Below are positions 1 to 8,737 of a stretch of DNA of 64,000 nt, piece by piece. The notes under the pieces are model-generated. The model was not told the DNA's origin. It ran no database searches and saw only the letters and a list, made by a program, of their open reading frames with translations. A program made the translations under genes and the position numbers. Origin of the DNA: Bacteroidales bacterium UBA4116 (GTDB lineage Bacteria; Bacteroidota; Bacteroidia; Bacteroidales; Tannerellaceae); the NCBI GenBank assembly GCA_002381645.1, contig DFXE01000008.1, positions 1 to 64,000 of the forward strand. Reading direction: 5' to 3'. Every line of letters begins with the position of its first letter. Position 1 is the stretch's first letter.

Positions 1-1378
1 ATGCAACGAAAAATAAAACCAACCTGACAAACAACCAATTAACAATTCAATAATTATCGAACCATTCTCATTCTTAGTTAACATAAAACAATACTAATGA
101 ACATAAACGGGGTAAACAAAATAATCTTACTGATTCATATGATAAAGACTTAACGAAATGATCATACCCCAACATTGATCTCAAAAAATAATTAAGGAGC
201 TGACCTGTGTCTATTAATTCGTATATCTATCTGAGAAAACAAAATGAATAAGAAAATCAACTAAGCATACTCAAAATAGCCCCCACTATTTATATACATA
301 ATATAAATGCGTAGTACATTTAAATACAAAAGCTTTTTTAGTATTTCGTTTTTATTGGCTTATTAATTGCATAACATTACGAACCATTGTTTTAAGCAAT
401 ATTCTACTTATAAATGTATCAAAAGTTTCAGCTTAATTCCTACGAATTATACATAACTGAGTGGCGTAGTTGAGAATGCTTTCACTGACGGTAAGAGTTA
501 AGGTGAGATTGACAATTTGCATCAATATACAAAAAACATGTGACACTATTAAAAAAACAAGCTTTTTATCTGACCCGTTAAAAATGAAAATTATGTATTT
601 CGTAGTGTAAATAAAGGTATTTTAAGTTCTGAAACAGCATATTTTGCCAATTCATCCAAATGATATACACAGTTTTTCTTCATGTTTACCACCTTTCATT
701 CAGTTGATTTTAGTATTTCATTTAGTTGAATTTCTGTTTTTAATTTAAAAAACGGATAATCGGTTTATCAATTTTGGTAAATATCTTTATAAGCCTCAAA
801 TAATTTTGGCCCTAATAAATCTAAAATCTCCTTTCTGTTTAAACGATTTCAAGTTGTAAAAACGAGTATCCAATAACCATAATCAAGACAATCAGACAGA
901 AAAAACAGAAAGGCTATCCATTCGCAACTTTCAACTCCTTATGGATATCATTTTGCAACCATTCACTTCCCCTATATACTCGAACTTGTCAAGTAAGTTG
1001 AGACAGCTTCCAAATACTGCACGGATGTATATGGTTTATTTACATTTTGACACTCCGTTATATAACCGCTGAGTTACAAACAGCAAAAAAGTAGTAGTTG
1101 ACATTAGCTCTTATATCAAATAAACCAGTGGAAATTAAATGTACTACGATATTGATAAACAAAACAATATATTATCTCATCATTTTAACAACTTAACCCT
1201 ATTCCGCAATTTAAAAAATGTATTATAATGAGACACATAAGGGAAGATATAATAACGGGAAACAAATTATAAACTATCTTTAGCTATGAAAACATTAACA
1301 TTTTAAACCAATCTATTTATGCTGTTTTTCTGTTGTATTAAAAAAAGCGCTGTTTTCTTAAAAAAAGACTAATTAAAA
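1..1378. other. AT-rich stretch without a convincing gene
   Basis: No reading frame of useful length and no RNA gene was recognised here. On the minus strand a 30-codon frame (683 down to 591) starts MKKNCVYHLDELAKYAV. It is preceded, across stop codons, by coding-like peptide fragments (for example RLNRKEILDLLGPKLFEAY around 840-770). This could be a decayed gene, but I cannot name the family. The rest is low-complexity A+T-rich spacer leading to the promoter at 1379. Confidence 0.5.
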
Positions 1379-1409
1379 TTTGTTTATATAATAAAATCAA
1401 ATAACTTTG
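1379..1409 (+). promoter_or_regulatory. Bacteroidales-type promoter of the first susC
   Basis: TTTG at 1379-1382 is followed after exactly 19 bp by TAACTTTG at 1402-1409. This matches the Bacteroidetes vegetative consensus (TTTG, 19-21 bp, TAnnTTTG) at every fixed position. Transcription should begin near 1415-1417, giving a leader of about 280 nt before the susC start at 1698. A 72-codon frame that begins inside the -7 box (TTG at 1407) is rejected as a gene for that reason. Confidence 0.75.
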
Positions 1410-1697
1410 CCTTCGAGGTTGTATTTAAAACACATAATCACAAATCAAACTCAAGATGCTATTATACTGATAGTTAGCCTAATCAATACAATATTCGCAT
1501 GCAATAATTATGAACAAGCAAACAAAAAAAATCACTCCACAAACAAATATCAATTTTGCAGTATTTTAATATTCCATAACATACGACATGTACAATTAAA
1601 TCATAATGCCTATGAAATAACTTAAAAAATGAACATTCTGCCTTAAATGGATAAAATCCACATTGTTTAACCTTATTCAATTATTAAACGAAGAAAT

Positions 1698-4600
1698 ATG
1701 AGAAAATCTTCATTAAACAAATGCATGAAAGAAAGTGGAATGCGTAATCGCATCAAACACTTGTTTACCTTATTATTCTTATTATTATGTACGAACACCG
1801 TATTTGCACAGAACATTACTGTAAACGGTACCGTCGTCGATGCAACCGGTGAAACCCTGATCGGTGTAAATGTAACTGTAAAAGGAACCACTATTGGTAC
1901 GATAACAGATTTGGATGGTAAATTTTCTCTTCAGGTTCCAAATTCCAACTCTGTTTTAGTATTTTCATTTATCGGATATATGACACAGGAAATAACAGTA
2001 GGATCTCAAACCACTATTAATGTTACGCTTAGAGATGACACACAAAGATTAGATGAAGTTGTAGTCGTTGGATATGGAGTACAGAAAAAGGTAACGGTTA
2101 CCGGAGCTGTAGCCAGTGTAACAGGCGAAGAATTGAAAGCATCTCCAACTACCAATTTAACCAACGCCATGGTAGGGCGCATGCCTGGTGTTATCGGGTT
2201 TAATCGCGGCGAAGAACCGGGCGGGGGAGGAACCACAATACGTATTCGTGGAACAAACTCTTTGGGAAGTAAAGATCCGCTGATTGTTATTGATGGAGTA
2301 CCAGGACGCGAAGGCGGGTTAGACCGGTTAAACCCGAATGAAATCGAAAGTATGTCCGTATTGAAGGATGCTGCTGCTGCAATTTACGGTTCACGGGCGG
2401 CTAATGGTGTTATTCTCGTTACCACTAAACGGGGAAAAGAAGGAAAACCAACTATTTCTTATACAGGTAATATGGGATTTTCGCAGGCTGTCCGTCTTCC
2501 TGAAATGGCTAATGCCTATGAGTATGCTACCTTATTGAATGAAATTAGTCCATCTGCAAAGCCATATACTGATGAAGATCTGCAAATGTTCCTCGACGGT
2601 TCAGACCCATGGGGACATCCAAATACTAACTGGTATGATGTCGGGCTAAAAAATGCGGCTCCTTTATATCGTCATGACATTGGAGTAAGTGGAGGGTCTG
2701 ACAAATTCAAATTTTACGTAAATCTGGCAGCTAATGGCGAAGACGGCCTATACAAACGGAGCGCTAACCGATACGATCAATTCAGTATAAGAACCAATAT
2801 AGATGCAAAAGTAAGTAAATACATTGATGTATCTTACGGCAATATAATGCGTCTCGAAAACCGTCAGTATCCTACTAAGAGTGCAGGATCTATCTTTTCT
2901 GCATTCCGTCGGAGCAAACCAACTATGATCGCTTTCTGGCCGACAGGAGAACCCGGACCAGATATTGAATATGGAGATAATCCCGTTGTAACCGGTACAG
3001 ATGCTACTGGGCATGACAGACGAAAAGATTACTATATCCAAAATACATTAAAAGTAAACGTTGCTATTCCATGGGTAGAGGGTTTATCACTAACAGGAAG
3101 CGCCTCTTATGATAAAATGTTTTCACTTAGAAAGAAATTTAATAAACCGTTCTATTTGTATTCCTGGGATGGTGTCACAAAAAATAGCGAAGGTTTAACG
3201 CCTGCAAAAAAGGGATATGATACCCCTGAATTAACGGAAGAGCATAAAGACCTAACTCAATGGTTATTAAGTGCAATTGTGAATTATAATCGCACATTTG
3301 GTGATCATACGGTTGGGGGTACCTTTGGGATGGAAGCTGAGGATAAAGGACAGGATTTTCTGAAAGCTTTCCGAAAATATTTTCTATCAGACAAACTGGA
3401 TATTATGGATCTAGGGGGTATGGAAGAACTATCAAACGAAGGAAATGCCTGGCAGGAAAGACGATTAAATTATTTTGGACGTGTATCTTATAATTATCTG
3501 GAAAAATACCTCGTGGAATTTGTATTACGTATTGACGGTTCTTATCGTTTTCCCAAAAATAAACGATATGGATATTTTCCGGGTGTATCCGCAGCCTGGC
3601 GTGCATCAGAAGAAACTTTTTGGAAAGAAAACATCAGATTTATTGATTATTTCAAGTTAAGAGGATCTATTTCCCAAACCGGTAATGACGCTTTATTAGA
3701 TGTAAGGCATGAGTATGACAGAAGTATACAGTATCTGAATTCTTATTGGCTGAATAAAAATAATGAACGTACAGAAACATATTATTATATATTCGGCAAT
3801 AGTGAAAATCCTATGCTTTTACAAGCGCGTACACCAAATCCTAATATTACATGGGAAGTTGGAACCACCTATAATGTAGGACTCGACTTTAAGTTTTTTA
3901 ACAATCGCCTAAGTTGGGAATCCGATGTCTTTTATCACAAAAGAACTAAAATGTTGATTTCGAGAAATGCATCTTTACCAGAAATTTCAGGGATCACTCT
4001 ACCCCGTGAAAATTTAGGAGAGTTAGCAAACCGGGGAGTTGAATCACTAATATCATGGAATGATAAAATCGGAAAAGTTGAGTATGATGTTTCTTTTAAC
4101 ATGACATACGCAAAAAATAAAATACTATTTTGGGATGAAACACCCGGTATTCCGGAATGGCAAAAGTCGACAGGACGGCCGGTAGGAAGAAATACAGATA
4201 GTGATAACCTCTATTATGTAGCCGATGGAGTGTTCAAAGATGAAGCAGAAGTGAATGCCTATCCGCATTGGAGTGGCGCCCAACCGGGAGATATTCGTTT
4301 CAAAGATATAAACAACGACGGAAAAATTGATGCAGATGACAGAGTACGAAGTGAAAAAACAGCCGAACCTCGTTTTGTTGGAGGATTAAACTTAGGTTTA
4401 CGTTGGAATAACTGGGACTTAACTATGCTTTTCCAAGGTGCAACAGGAGCTGAAGCCTATATCCAGACATGGTCGGGTACTGTAGGTAATTTTTTGAAAG
4501 ATTTTTACGACAAACGTTGGACACCCGAAAACCCAAATGGTAGTCACCCACGTGTTTACGAACGTGAAAACCAGTATTGGATCAGCAACAGGAATACCTA

Positions 4601-4832
4601 TTGGTTACGTTCTGCGGATTATCTCCGGTTAAAAAATATGGAAATTGGATATAACTTCGACTTTCCCGCACTTCACAATGCAGGCATTTCAAATTTCCGC
4701 ATTTTTGCCAATGCTAGTAATATCTTCACTATTGACAAGTTGAAAGTAGCCGATCCGGAAAAGGACAACAAAGATTTAGCAGATTATCCTCAACGACGTG
4801 TGTTTAACTTTGGAGTTTCTTTAACATTCTAA
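1698..4832 (+). CDS. SusC-like TonB-dependent glycan transporter
   Basis: This is a 1044-residue outer membrane porin of the SusC/RagA family, which imports oligosaccharides together with a SusD lipoprotein. A signal peptide (about residues 15-38, ending VFAQ) is followed by a carboxypeptidase-regulatory-like domain (NGTVVDATGETLIGVNV). Then come the TonB-box-like DEVVVVGYG, a plug domain with the family motif KDAAAAIYGSRAANGV, and a 22-strand barrel ending in VSLTF. It has no STN domain, so it is not an ECF-sigma transducer. Starts at codons 10 or 15 are also possible; the first ATG is kept because the leader is open. The susD partner follows after 11 bp. No glycoside hydrolase is adjacent, so the substrate is unknown; the downstream oxidoreductase block suggests a glycoside. 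Confidence 0.93.
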   Translation: MRKSSLNKCMKESGMRNRIKHLFTLLFLLLCTNTVFAQNITVNGTVVDATGETLIGVNVTVKGTTIGTITDLDGKFSLQVPNSNSVLVFSFIGYMTQEITVGSQTTINVTLRDDTQRLDEVVVVGYGVQKKVTVTGAVASVTGEELKASPTTNLTNAMVGRMPGVIGFNRGEEPGGGGTTIRIRGTNSLGSKDPLIVIDGVPGREGGLDRLNPNEIESMSVLKDAAAAIYGSRAANGVILVTTKRGKEGKPTISYTGNMGFSQAVRLPEMANAYEYATLLNEISPSAKPYTDEDLQMFLDGSDPWGHPNTNWYDVGLKNAAPLYRHDIGVSGGSDKFKFYVNLAANGEDGLYKRSANRYDQFSIRTNIDAKVSKYIDVSYGNIMRLENRQYPTKSAGSIFSAFRRSKPTMIAFWPTGEPGPDIEYGDNPVVTGTDATGHDRRKDYYIQNTLKVNVAIPWVEGLSLTGSASYDKMFSLRKKFNKPFYLYSWDGVTKNSEGLTPAKKGYDTPELTEEHKDLTQWLLSAIVNYNRTFGDHTVGGTFGMEAEDKGQDFLKAFRKYFLSDKLDIMDLGGMEELSNEGNAWQERRLNYFGRVSYNYLEKYLVEFVLRIDGSYRFPKNKRYGYFPGVSAAWRASEETFWKENIRFIDYFKLRGSISQTGNDALLDVRHEYDRSIQYLNSYWLNKNNERTETYYYIFGNSENPMLLQARTPNPNITWEVGTTYNVGLDFKFFNNRLSWESDVFYHKRTKMLISRNASLPEISGITLPRENLGELANRGVESLISWNDKIGKVEYDVSFNMTYAKNKILFWDETPGIPEWQKSTGRPVGRNTDSDNLYYVADGVFKDEAEVNAYPHWSGAQPGDIRFKDINNDGKIDADDRVRSEKTAEPRFVGGLNLGLRWNNWDLTMLFQGATGAEAYIQTWSGTVGNFLKDFYDKRWTPENPNGSHPRVYERENQYWISNRNTYWLRSADYLRLKNMEIGYNFDFPALHNAGISNFRIFANASNIFTIDKLKVADPEKDNKDLADYPQRRVFNFGVSLTF

Positions 4833-4843
4833 TTACGATAAAT

Positions 4844-6745
4844 ATGAAAACCAATATAAAGAATATACTGATAACAATCATTTTAGGAAGTAGCACTCTA
4901 TTATATTCCTGTTCTGATTTTTTAGATCTGGAGCCTAAAGACGAATATTTGGAAGAAGATATATTCAATGATGCCGGGTTAACTAACGCATTCTTGACAA
5001 ACATATACAATTCCGTACAACATGGGGCAACAGAACATAACCTTGACGGGTTGACTGACGATGTTTACTTCACACATACCTACGGACAAAATGCTGTTAA
5101 TGAAGCGAACATATCCGAAAGTGATTTACAGTGGTATGACAGGGATGATAATAATTCATTCCGGTGGTCTTCCAGATACAAGGGAATTCGATACGCTAAT
5201 ATCTTCTTGTCAAAAATTGATGATGTCCCACCGTTAGGGGGGTACGACCTCGATGTAATGAAAGGCGAAGCGTATTTTCTACGTGCATATATGTATGCGG
5301 AACTTGTCAGAGGTTTTGGGGGTGTACCTATTGTTAAACAACCCTTCGAACTGGATGATAATGAAGCGATGAAAGTTCCCAGAAGTTCAGTTAAAGAATG
5401 TCTTGAATTTATTATAAGCGATTGTGATGAAGCAATCCAGTTACTTCCTGAAACAGTAGATGCTAAAAATCTGGGACGGGCAACAAAAGGGATGGCAACA
5501 GCATTAAAAGCCAGAATGATGTTACATATTGCAAGTCCGTTGTTCGCCGACAGAACTGTTAACACGCTAAGCTTAAATCAGTATGATGGCGACCGGAATG
5601 CACTCTACCAACAGGCAAAGGAAACTGCTAAATCTGTAATCAATAGTGGTATTTATGCATTAATTGATTGTAATGCAGGATCAGTTGCAGAAACGGCTGA
5701 AAATTTCAGGCGGATTATTTTAGATAAAGACAATAGTGAAAAAATCTTCACTAAACAATTCATTGTAAAAGGTCGAAAAAACAATTTGGTATGTCAACAC
5801 GGACCGAATGGATATAGTAATTGGTCAGGAAACACTCCTACTCATGATTTAGTTCAGTTTTTTGAAAATGAAGATGGTACCCTTCCTGAACCTTTCAATG
5901 AGGTAGGACAAACTTTAAAAGAAAGTCCATATGAAGGACGTGAACCACGTTTCTATGCGACTATTGGTTATGACGGAAGTGCTTGGGGCCGTCCCCGTCC
6001 CAATCAATCAGTTTCATTTGATCCAACTCCCCTTGGACAATTACAATGCGGATATTATGAGCTTTCGGATGTAGACAGTGAGGTAACATTAACTTTACCT
6101 GATAATACAGAAATAAAATTCAAAGGAATTAATGGAGTAGATACGCGCCAAGGACCAGTCGAAGACTGGAACGGATCATATACGGGTTATTATGAGAAAA
6201 AACTTGTTGATACATCAGTTGACGGACAAAACTACGGGCAAGACGTTCCTTGGACTTACATTCGTTTGGCTGAAATGTATCTGATTGTAGCTGAAGCTTG
6301 TATTGAATTAGGTGAATTAGAAGAAGCGGCTACTTATCTGGATGCGCTTCGGCATCGAATAGGATTACCAGATACTAAGACAACACTAACACTAAGGGGT
6401 AAAGCATTTAGCCAAACGGATATGCGGGAATTCCTCCGCAGAGAACGCCGTGCCGAATTAGCTTTCGAGCAATCCCGTTATTTCGATGTTAGAAGGTGGA
6501 TGATTGCTCCTGAAACCAACAGTAAGGAATTAACAGGTATTCTAATATACGGAAGATTGAAACCAGGTGCTACACAAAATAGACCTTACATACATAATGA
6601 AGATAAGTATGATTATACTTTCATTGTAAGAAGCCTCAAATTCAGAGAGGATCGTAGATGGGATAATAAAATGTACTTTGCTCCTATTAAACGAGACGAG
6701 ATTAACCGGAATCCAAATTTAGTTCAGAATCCGGGAATGAATTAA
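4844..6745 (+). CDS. SusD-like surface glycan-binding lipoprotein
   Basis: This 633-residue RagB/SusD protein forms the lid over the SusC barrel at the cell surface. The signal peptide ends in a lipobox (LLYSC, Cys23), and the N-terminus has the usual SDFLDLEP. TPR-like helices carry the family segments AYFLRAYMYAELVRGFGGVP and, near the end, a RRERRAELAFEQSRYFDVRRW-type motif. The C-terminus has the typical PIKRDEINRNPNLVQNPG. At 633 residues it is longer than the usual 500-550. The extra length lies mid-protein, which often carries the ligand-specific loops. It is co-transcribed with the susC 11 bp upstream. Confidence 0.93.
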   Translation: MKTNIKNILITIILGSSTLLYSCSDFLDLEPKDEYLEEDIFNDAGLTNAFLTNIYNSVQHGATEHNLDGLTDDVYFTHTYGQNAVNEANISESDLQWYDRDDNNSFRWSSRYKGIRYANIFLSKIDDVPPLGGYDLDVMKGEAYFLRAYMYAELVRGFGGVPIVKQPFELDDNEAMKVPRSSVKECLEFIISDCDEAIQLLPETVDAKNLGRATKGMATALKARMMLHIASPLFADRTVNTLSLNQYDGDRNALYQQAKETAKSVINSGIYALIDCNAGSVAETAENFRRIILDKDNSEKIFTKQFIVKGRKNNLVCQHGPNGYSNWSGNTPTHDLVQFFENEDGTLPEPFNEVGQTLKESPYEGREPRFYATIGYDGSAWGRPRPNQSVSFDPTPLGQLQCGYYELSDVDSEVTLTLPDNTEIKFKGINGVDTRQGPVEDWNGSYTGYYEKKLVDTSVDGQNYGQDVPWTYIRLAEMYLIVAEACIELGELEEAATYLDALRHRIGLPDTKTTLTLRGKAFSQTDMREFLRRERRAELAFEQSRYFDVRRWMIAPETNSKELTGILIYGRLKPGATQNRPYIHNEDKYDYTFIVRSLKFREDRRWDNKMYFAPIKRDEINRNPNLVQNPGMN

Positions 6746-6792
6746 TGATATAAATATTCAAGTTTATTAAATGTAATGTTATCTTGACAGTC

Positions 6793-6808
6793 AGATATTG
6801 CAATATCT
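6793..6808. repeat. 16-bp perfect palindrome upstream of a small secreted protein gene
   Basis: AGATATTG and CAATATCT abut without a spacer, giving an uninterrupted 16-bp dyad 37 bp before the start codon at 6845. There is no T-tract after it, so it looks more like a protein-binding site than a terminator. No regulator can be assigned. Confidence 0.4.
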
Positions 6809-6844
6809 AATTAATTTATGTTTAACTATTAATTATTATGTATC

Positions 6845-7264
6845 ATGGGAAATAAATTATTAATGTTTTGCTTTTTCCTTCTTTGTGCAAATTTTGCCAT
6901 GGCTGAAAAGCTCGGAGAAACTGAAACTCCGATATGTTATGAGATAGGAGTATGTGAAGTGCCTGGTATATCTCAGGTAAATTATATTCAAGGTGTGGTT
7001 ACAGTCAATGGGAGTTGTGTTTTGGGCTGTAATGGTGCAACTACTCTATATACAGCATACTATATACCCAAGAAAAGCTCTGTTTCTGTAAGAGTAACTA
7101 ATCCGAGCAATACGGAGTTCAGGCTTGTTTATGGAGAATCCGCTTGCGCCGGATGGAGTAGTTTTGCAGGATATTTAGGATTCAGCGCTGATGGAGAGAG
7201 TGGTGACCAAATTGTTTTTAAAACAAATAAGGATGTAAACTCTTACGTTTTCAGGTTGCAATAA
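6845..7264 (+). CDS. small secreted cysteine-containing protein, unknown family
   Basis: It encodes 139 residues. A clear signal peptide (about residues 1-20: NKLLMFCFFLLCANFAMA) is followed by a mature chain of about 119 residues. This chain looks like a beta-sandwich: alternating hydrophobic strands such as SVSVRVTNP and FRLVYGE, and no long helices. The mature chain has five cysteines (31, 37, 58, 62, 101), enough for two disulfides. There is no lipobox, so it is periplasmic or secreted rather than lipid-anchored. The ATG at 6838 runs into a stop after four more codons, so 6845 is the start. It follows susD by 99 bp and is ended by the hairpin at 7321. I do not recognise the family; a carbohydrate-binding role is only suggested by position. 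Confidence 0.7.
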   Translation: MGNKLLMFCFFLLCANFAMAEKLGETETPICYEIGVCEVPGISQVNYIQGVVTVNGSCVLGCNGATTLYTAYYIPKKSSVSVRVTNPSNTEFRLVYGESACAGWSSFAGYLGFSADGESGDQIVFKTNKDVNSYVFRLQ

Positions 7265-7300
7265 CTTAATGTTATAATGTATAATAGTCAAATAAATATG

Positions 7301-7308
7301 TATATTTG
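7301..7308 (+). promoter_or_regulatory. possible -7 box upstream of the oxidoreductase block
   Basis: TATATTTG fits TAnnTTTG, but no TTTG lies 19-21 bp upstream, so support is partial. If used, the transcript would start near 7315 and immediately run through the hairpin at 7321-7362. Confidence 0.35.
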
Positions 7309-7320
7309 AAACAATAATTT

Positions 7321-7362
7321 AAAGGCTGTGTTGTCTCATCAAAAATTTAAAACACAGCCTTT
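7321..7362. terminator. 12-bp hairpin, probable intrinsic terminator
   Basis: AAAGGCTGTGTT (7321-7332) pairs perfectly with AACACAGCCTTT (7351-7362) across an 18-nt loop, followed by ATTTAATT. It probably ends the susC-susD-small protein transcript. Because it lies between a possible -7 box (7301) and the gene at 7420, it could also act as a leader hairpin. Confidence 0.65.
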
Positions 7363-7419
7363 ATTTAATTAATAGATAAATTTAATCTTGTATAAGCAAT
7401 AACCTTAAAATATCTGAGG

Positions 7420-8586
7420 ATGACAAACAGAAAACTTAGAATGGGAATGGTAGGCGGAGGAAGCGATGCCTTTATCGGTGCAATCCACAGATGCGCCGCT
7501 TTTATGGATAACCAAATCGAATTGGTGTGTGGTTGTTTCAGTGTAAATCCGGATATATCAATGAGTTCGGGTCGTTCATATTATTTACCCGAAGACCGCA
7601 TTTACAAAACGTATCAGGAAATGTTCGAACATGAAGTAACACTCCCCGAAGGTGAGCGAATGGATTTTGTTACTATAGTTACACCGAATAAATGGCATTT
7701 CGAACCAGCCATGATGGCACTGGAAAGAGGTTTTCATGTAGTGGTTGATAAGCCGATGACTTTTTCATTGGAAGAAGCAAAATTATTACAACAAAAAGTG
7801 GAGGAAACCGGATTGATACTCGCGCTAACGCATGTGTATACCGGTTATCCCGCCGTTAAGGAAGCAAAAGACCGGGTGGCTAAAGGCGAGTTCGGCAAAC
7901 TACGACGTGTATTTGTTGAATATACACAAGGATGGTTATCCGAACGCATCGAATTACAAGGAGGAAATAATGCCGGTTGGAGAACCGATCCAAAACGTTC
8001 CGGTAAAGCGGGCGCTGTTGGCGATATCGGCACACATGCATGGCACCTGAGTGAATATATTACAGGGTTAAAAGTAACGGAAATGTGTGCTGACCTGAAA
8101 GCTTTCGCTCCGGGTCGTCCGATTGACGACGACGGAGCAGCGTTTTTAAAATATGAAAAAGGAGTTACCGGCGTGTTGACCTGCACCCAAATAGCAGCCG
8201 GAGAAGAAAATAATATCCGGATCAGGGTGTATGGTGAAAAAGGTGGATTAGAATGGCGTCAGGAAGAACCCAACAGTCTATATCTGAAATGGATTGACAA
8301 ACCCAAAGAAATCATCCGCATGGGTAATAATGGATATATCGGTGATATAGCAAAATATAATACACGCACACCCGGAGGACATCCGGAAGGTTTCATAGAG
8401 TCGTTCGCAAATATTTACAGGAATTTCGCCACAACGCTCCGTACGGTTAAAAACGGAGAAAAACCGACAGGTAAAATGCTTGACTTCCCTAATGTTTATG
8501 AAGGTGTGAGAGGTATGCAGTTTATCGAAACTATGGTAGAAGCGGGTTATAATGATAAACAGAAATGGCAAAAGTGGATCGAATAA
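7420..8586 (+). CDS. Gfo/Idh/MocA-family oxidoreductase (cytoplasmic)
   Basis: This 388-residue protein has an N-terminal Rossmann fold (MGMVGGGSDAFIGAIHR) and the family catalytic motif in the variant form DKP (Asp110-Lys111-Pro112). The C-terminal alpha/beta domain has GDIGTHAWH and GGHPEGF segments. There is no signal peptide, so it works in the cytoplasm, unlike the paralogue at 10362. Members oxidise or reduce sugars and inositols with NAD(P). Several Bacteroides members act on the C3 hydroxyl of glycosides in an alternative glycan-breakdown route, and the neighbouring epimerase-like gene fits such a role. The exact substrate is not visible. It leads the block that continues with the cytochrome at 8738. 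Confidence 0.88.
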   Translation: MTNRKLRMGMVGGGSDAFIGAIHRCAAFMDNQIELVCGCFSVNPDISMSSGRSYYLPEDRIYKTYQEMFEHEVTLPEGERMDFVTIVTPNKWHFEPAMMALERGFHVVVDKPMTFSLEEAKLLQQKVEETGLILALTHVYTGYPAVKEAKDRVAKGEFGKLRRVFVEYTQGWLSERIELQGGNNAGWRTDPKRSGKAGAVGDIGTHAWHLSEYITGLKVTEMCADLKAFAPGRPIDDDGAAFLKYEKGVTGVLTCTQIAAGEENNIRIRVYGEKGGLEWRQEEPNSLYLKWIDKPKEIIRMGNNGYIGDIAKYNTRTPGGHPEGFIESFANIYRNFATTLRTVKNGEKPTGKMLDFPNVYEGVRGMQFIETMVEAGYNDKQKWQKWIE

Positions 8587-8737
8587 GGTAAATGGCAGTA
8601 ATAAAAATGTTTAATCATTTAGCATTATTCGTTAAATAGAATGATCTTTTCTTTTATTTTATTTAAGATTATGCTACTTTTATTGCCGATTTTTAATCTA
8701 ATTCATTCTATACGAAAAACAGTTGATCCAAAGAGAA

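Noticed and set aside
1407..1625. 72-codon plus-strand frame before susC
   Set aside because: Starts with TTG inside the -7 promoter box, has no recognisable protein features, and overlaps another random frame on the other strand.
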